In this document: positions 61,201-64,000 of the stretch, one piece after another
Layout of the letters: the number at the start of each line of letters is the position of its first letter
Position numbering within the stretch: the first letter of the stretch is position 1
Assembly: GCA_900318345.1 (NCBI GenBank)
Contig: ONKD01000002.1
Span: 29,146-93,145, forward strand
Direction: 5' to 3'
Origin: an uncultured Prevotellaceae bacterium
Lineage (GTDB): Bacteria; Bacteroidota; Bacteroidia; Bacteroidales; Muribaculaceae
DNA length: 64,000 bases
Made by a program: the position numbers and the translations under genes
Notes under the pieces: model-generated
The model's input: only the letters and a program-made list of their open reading frames with translations
What the model was told of the DNA's origin: nothing
Databases searched by the model: none

Positions 61201-61232
61201 TTTGCTATTTATTGGCTCAATGATTACCTTTG
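61201..61232 (+). promoter_or_regulatory. promoter of the transposase gene
   Basis: TTTG (61201-61204), exactly 20 bp, TACCTTTG (61225-61232), a full host-type promoter 24 bp before the ATG. Confidence 0.7.
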
Positions 61233-61256
61233 CATTAGCATCTAAATAAAAAGAAT

Positions 61257-61700
61257 ATGAGTGCAGTCAGTTCAATGTATCACGTTGTCATCAATACTTA
61301 TCGTCGACAAATGACAATTCCTGAAGAGACGAGTGAACACATGTATCGTTACATCTGGTCGATAATTAAAAGCCGAGGTTGTAAGTTATACCGGATTAAC
61401 GGCACATGTAATCACATACACATGTTGATTGAATTGTCGCCTACGATGGCTTTGAGTGACTTAGTGCGTGATATCAAGCAGGGTAGCAGCAAGTGGGCTA
61501 AGCAACAAGTGTATTTCCCTCAATTCAGTGGTTGGGGCAAGGAATATGGTGCTTTTTCTTGTAGTTGTCGAGAAAAAGAAGCTATCACAAATTATATTAT
61601 CAACCAACGGGAACATCACAAGGCCAAGTCGTTTGAGGACGAATATAAAAGCATGATAGAACTGTCGGGCATCGAGTGGAATGATAATCGTCTTACTTGA
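61257..61700 (+). CDS. Y1 (HUH) transposase, IS200/RAYT-like
   Basis: 147 residues, a complete Y1 transposase domain. His53 and His55 in CNHIHMLIEL are the metal ligands of the HUH motif, and Tyr113 in ITNYIINQREHH is the nucleophile that would cut single-stranded DNA. No tnpB lies near. Its TGA stop overlaps the first hairpin of the right array. The gene has a regular promoter and no disruption, so it may be expressed. Flanking hairpin arrays resemble REP/RAYT loci rather than a plain IS200 copy. Confidence 0.9.
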   Translation: MSAVSSMYHVVINTYRRQMTIPEETSEHMYRYIWSIIKSRGCKLYRINGTCNHIHMLIELSPTMALSDLVRDIKQGSSKWAKQQVYFPQFSGWGKEYGAFSCSCREKEAITNYIINQREHHKAKSFEDEYKSMIELSGIEWNDNRLT

Positions 61701-61820
61701 AGTTCCTCTTCGAGGCACTTGCTGCGCATCATGTTAAGCACCAAGCTGCGTGGGCCTTCGACCCACTTGCATGGTGTTTCTTAACGAAGCCGGGTCATCG
61801 ACCCGTCCACCTCTGCGAGG
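61699..61820 (-). repeat. right hairpin array of the transposase locus (mirror of left)
   Basis: Order reversed: H4' (61699-61720), H3' 40 nt (61738-61777), H2' CGGGTC-ATC-GACCCG (61791-61805), H1' CCTC-TGC-GAGG (61810-61820). On the minus strand the loops read GAA, GAA, GAT and GCA. H3' keeps the flanks ACACCATGCAAG and CGCAGCTTGGTGC of H3 exactly, while its inner arms differ (TGG/CCA against CCC/GGG). Confidence 0.85.
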
Positions 61821-61889
61821 CGAACTGATGGCTGAAACCCTGCGATGTGTGAAGTGATTTACTGAAATGGCCTTGAAATGCAGTCAAAG

Positions 61890-61912
61890 GAAGTGCGTCG
61901 AAGACGAACTTC
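61890..61912 (+). repeat. extra H4-type hairpin
   Basis: 23 bases starting GAAGTGCGTCG and ending ACGAACTTC, differing from H4 (61166-61188) by one base in the loop (GAA for GTA) and in the same orientation. It lies 70 bp beyond the right array and 131 bp before the next gene. Confidence 0.8.
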
Positions 61913-62042
61913 AACTGATTTCAAAAAAAATTCATCTTTGTGCAACTTTTTGGTGGACTTGATGCATCTAATGCATGAACGCGGTAGCCAAGGCCATCCA
62001 AATTCACTGAGAACAATACAAACAATAAAAAAGATAAAGACA

Positions 62043-62903
62043 ATGAAAAAGACGATTATGACATTTGTGATGCTGCTCATGATAGCATTTGCTGCTCCGA
62101 TGGCAGCTGGTGCCCCCATCACAAAGACCGATTCAGTGATCGACGCCAGCAAGAAAGGCGTTGAGCGCGTGAGGGAGAAAATCGACCAGACCCTCAACGA
62201 CACCATCGCTTCGACTAGTGGAGGCGTAATTAGTATTGGAAATGAATCAGAGATGACCCCCGAGGACATTAAGGAAATCAGCAATCAGTGGGCCAGTGTG
62301 GCCAAGCAAATGTTCATCAGCGGCTCATTCTGCTTGCTGGGACTGGTGGCCCTAGTGCTGTTGTTCCGCTTCCTGAACCGTCGCAACAAGTACCGTGTCA
62401 TCGAGAAAGCCATCGAGAACAATTATCCGCTCAACGAGCTCTCGTTGACCGATGTCAAGCGCAGCGCCATTTATGTACAACAGCCTGTTGTAACAGTTCC
62501 TCCTGTGATTAATGCCGCCTCGCCCCAACAGCCAGGAGGAGTGCCTGTGGGTGCTCCCATGAGTGGACAGGCTCCCGCCAATCCCATCGTGATGACCGAT
62601 ATGGTCAACTGGCGCGCTTTGAGACCTGCCATCGCATGGTTAGGGTGGGGTGCGTTGGGACTGTTCTGTGGCCTTGCCATCGGTAGCTCAAATCCCTTTA
62701 CTCCAGTAGGTTTAGCACTGATATTCGTTGGATTGTGCAAGGGATTCATTATCTATAAGGAGCAAAAGTCGCTGCAAGAGGCGTGGAGACGCGCCGAGCA
62801 GATGCGCCCCCAGCAGGAGCCCATGCGTGAAGGCATCCCCGTGCCGCCCGCCTTTGACCAGGATTATAAAGAGGATGACAACACTCCCTATCAACAGTAT
62901 TAA
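62043..62903 (+). CDS. membrane protein upstream of ECF sigma gene
   Basis: 286 residues. Signal peptide or first helix (1-22), a polar stretch, a membrane helix (about 98-118, GSFCLLGLVALVLLFRFLNR), a middle with VIEKAIENNYPLNEL, two further helices (about 202-240), and a Pro/Gln-rich tail. The plan resembles Bacteroidales DUF6249-type proteins, found beside sigma factors. Start from MKKTIMTF at 62043; the longer frame would run through the H4-type hairpin. The sigma gene follows after 64 bp. Confidence 0.65.
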   Translation: MKKTIMTFVMLLMIAFAAPMAAGAPITKTDSVIDASKKGVERVREKIDQTLNDTIASTSGGVISIGNESEMTPEDIKEISNQWASVAKQMFISGSFCLLGLVALVLLFRFLNRRNKYRVIEKAIENNYPLNELSLTDVKRSAIYVQQPVVTVPPVINAASPQQPGGVPVGAPMSGQAPANPIVMTDMVNWRALRPAIAWLGWGALGLFCGLAIGSSNPFTPVGLALIFVGLCKGFIIYKEQKSLQEAWRRAEQMRPQQEPMREGIPVPPAFDQDYKEDDNTPYQQY

Positions 62904-62914
62904 AACTAATGATG

Positions 62915-62943
62915 TCTTCGCGCCTTAGCGGCTTAGCGTGAGG
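62915..62943 (-). repeat. dispersed intergenic repeat, copy 2
   Basis: Ends CTTAGCGTGAGG. Its reverse complement matches 27 of 29 bases of 20893-20921. It lies directly before the sigma-factor gene and would be part of that gene if a GTG at 62938 were used, which argues for the ATG at 62968. Confidence 0.7.
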
Positions 62944-62967
62944 TGTGTTGATGAAAACAAACGAGAG

Positions 62968-63498
62968 ATGCTTACCAAGTTTGATGAAATAAGACTCCTG
63001 TCGCAATGCGCCCTGGCCGACAACCGGGACGCATTCGGCAGGCTCGTCGAGGCCTATCAGCCGCGCGTGCGTCGGTTCTTGCTGAACCTGACCATGGGCG
63101 ACGAGATGCTGACCGACGACCTGGCACAGGAGACTTTCATCAAGGCTTATGTGGGCATACGCAGTTTCAAGGGACTGTCCTCATTTAGCACATGGCTTTA
63201 CCGTATTGCCTATAACGAGTTCTACAGCCATGCCCGCAAACATAGCGAGGAACACGTTGACGATATCTCGGCCATGGGCGAGGTGAGCACTGCAGCCAAT
63301 GATGCCATCGAGGCTTCGATGACCGTGCAGGAAGCGCTCACTCGCTTGAATGACAACGAGCGTGTGGCGGTCACCCTGTTCTACATCGAGGATCAGCCAC
63401 TCAAGCAAGTGGCCAAAATCATGCAGATGCCCGAAGGCTCGGTCAAGTCCCTCATCCACCGAGCAAAAGGCAAGATGAAACAATTTATCGATAATTAA
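62968..63498 (+). CDS. ECF-type RNA polymerase sigma factor
   Basis: 176 residues. Region 2 reads FGRLVEAYQPRVRRFLLNL, LTDDLAQETFIKAYVGIRSF, STWLYRIAYNEFYSHAR; region 4 reads EALTRLNDNERVAVTLFYIEDQPLKQVAKIMQMPEGSVKSLIHRAKGKMKQ. No extra domain. The start is the ATG at 62968. The small membrane protein 14 bp downstream is a likely partner or anti-sigma factor. The signal it answers is unknown. Confidence 0.92.
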   Translation: MLTKFDEIRLLSQCALADNRDAFGRLVEAYQPRVRRFLLNLTMGDEMLTDDLAQETFIKAYVGIRSFKGLSSFSTWLYRIAYNEFYSHARKHSEEHVDDISAMGEVSTAANDAIEASMTVQEALTRLNDNERVAVTLFYIEDQPLKQVAKIMQMPEGSVKSLIHRAKGKMKQFIDN

Positions 63499-63512
63499 AT
63501 CGTTATAATGAT

Positions 63513-63827
63513 ATGAATACCAACGAAGAAGATAAGAAACTGGCCCAGGTGCTCAAGCAAGGTGCCCATGACCCGGGGGAGAACCCCTGGTTCACCAAGC
63601 GTGTGCTTAACAAGCTGCCCGAAAAGCACTCCCATGGCTCATGGACCTCGATGGTGCTCTATGCCATCGCCCTTGTGGCGTGTGTGGTGTGCTGGGTGAT
63701 GATGTGGCGTGGTCAGGACCTGGGCACAGTCACGGTGCGTGACCTGCTTTATAACGCCTTGATGGGAGTTGTGACGTTGACCGTACTGTGGCAGGAAGTC
63801 ATGGCCCTCATCCGTTTGGCCGACTAA
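63513..63827 (+). CDS. small membrane protein, candidate anti-sigma factor
   Basis: 104 residues. A polar N-terminus (EEDKKLAQVLKQGAHDPGENPWFTKRVLNKLPEK) precedes two membrane helices (about 49-67 and 78-95). Gene size, order after an ECF sigma gene and a cytosolic head fit an anti-sigma factor, but there is no zinc-type HxxxCxxC motif. Relatives are seen as DUF5056 in Bacteroides, from memory. Confidence 0.6.
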   Translation: MNTNEEDKKLAQVLKQGAHDPGENPWFTKRVLNKLPEKHSHGSWTSMVLYAIALVACVVCWVMMWRGQDLGTVTVRDLLYNALMGVVTLTVLWQEVMALIRLAD

Positions 63828-63904
63828 GTCGCCCGTCAGTGCCATATTTATTGACCAATTCACGACATTGCACGTGAAAATCATCTTAAATGCCAATTAC
63901 GCCC

Positions 63905-63950
63905 TAACTTTGCGGCGATGAAAGTTTGACGAATAATCTTTCATCGCCGC
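63905..63950 (+). promoter_or_regulatory. -7 box joined to a 13-bp inverted repeat
   Basis: TAACTTTG (63905-63912) runs straight into GCGGCGATGAAAG (63912-63924), which pairs exactly with CTTTCATCGCCGC (63938-63950). The RNA would begin in or near the hairpin. Confidence 0.5.
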
Positions 63951-63961
63951 ACGGCTTTTAT

Positions 63962-64000
63962 TACCTTTGTCGTAGTAAGGTAATGATTGACCGCCGGGGA
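63962..64000 (+). promoter_or_regulatory. -7 box and possible start of the next gene
   Basis: TACCTTTG (63962-63969), then an ATG at 63983 opening MIDRRG before the window ends. Too short to identify. Confidence 0.35.

Noticed and set aside
61067-61820. CRISPR array
   Set aside because: The repeated units are different hairpins in mirror order, without constant repeats or spacers, and no cas gene is present.

Overview
The window is chromosomal DNA from an anaerobic gut-type Bacteroidales. Secreted proteins carrying dockerin-like GDxNxDG repeats, a type IX secretion plug gene, the S/G-rich and FGE-type surface proteins and the -7 box TAnnTTTG (usually with TTTG about 20 bp upstream) point to Muribaculaceae or Prevotellaceae. 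A species name is not supportable. Housekeeping genes are GC-richer than the 37.8-42.5 kb stretch, which is visibly AT-rich.

Layout. 0-8.6 kb: a Ser/Gly-rich protein tail, an OmpP1/FadL-like porin, MerR regulator divergent from alaS, a Ca/Na exchanger, a T9SS plug-domain protein and nspC. 8.6-18 kb: a UvrD/PcrA helicase behind a small HsdR-N protein, an M64 metallopeptidase, a 1171-residue repeat protein with a T9SS-type tail, and holA. 18-26.8 kb: GH53 galactanase, fabD, a toxin remnant, queD/queE, a WG-repeat lipoprotein, groES-groEL and an acetyltransferase. 26.9-36.2 kb: a nine-gene signalling cluster (LytTR, two FHA/zinc-ribbon proteins, an acidic membrane protein, a secreted caspase, PP2C phosphatase, Ser/Thr kinase, two FGE-like proteins). 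36.2-44.9 kb: NhaC antiporter, then five small or mid-sized secreted proteins (four with dockerin-like repeats) ending at tRNA-Ala(GGC). 45-50 kb: coiled-coil protein, zapA, a structured intergenic RNA candidate, rny, ricT, gldH, gtrA. 50-57.6 kb on the minus strand: clpS-clpA-aat, a CapA-like protein with ffh, panC-panD. 58-64 kb: a GHL10 glycosidase, a Y1 (HUH) transposase inside a symmetric array of DNA hairpins, and an ECF sigma factor cluster.

How the genes work together. ClpS, ClpA and Aat make a complete N-degron branch; groESL and clpS each have a sigma-54-type promoter, suggesting a shared proteostasis regulon, and a third such site lies before panC. RNase Y, RicT and GldH follow ZapA in one direction. 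Plug protein, M64, GH53, C10 and the repeat proteins serve the cell surface.

The most unusual structures are (1) two mirror-image hairpin arrays around the transposase, with GNA triloops and compensatory stem changes; (2) the kinase-phosphatase-FHA-caspase-FGE operon; (3) the three sigma-54-like promoters; and (4) a 29-bp palindrome inserted in the same reading frame in two unrelated proteins.
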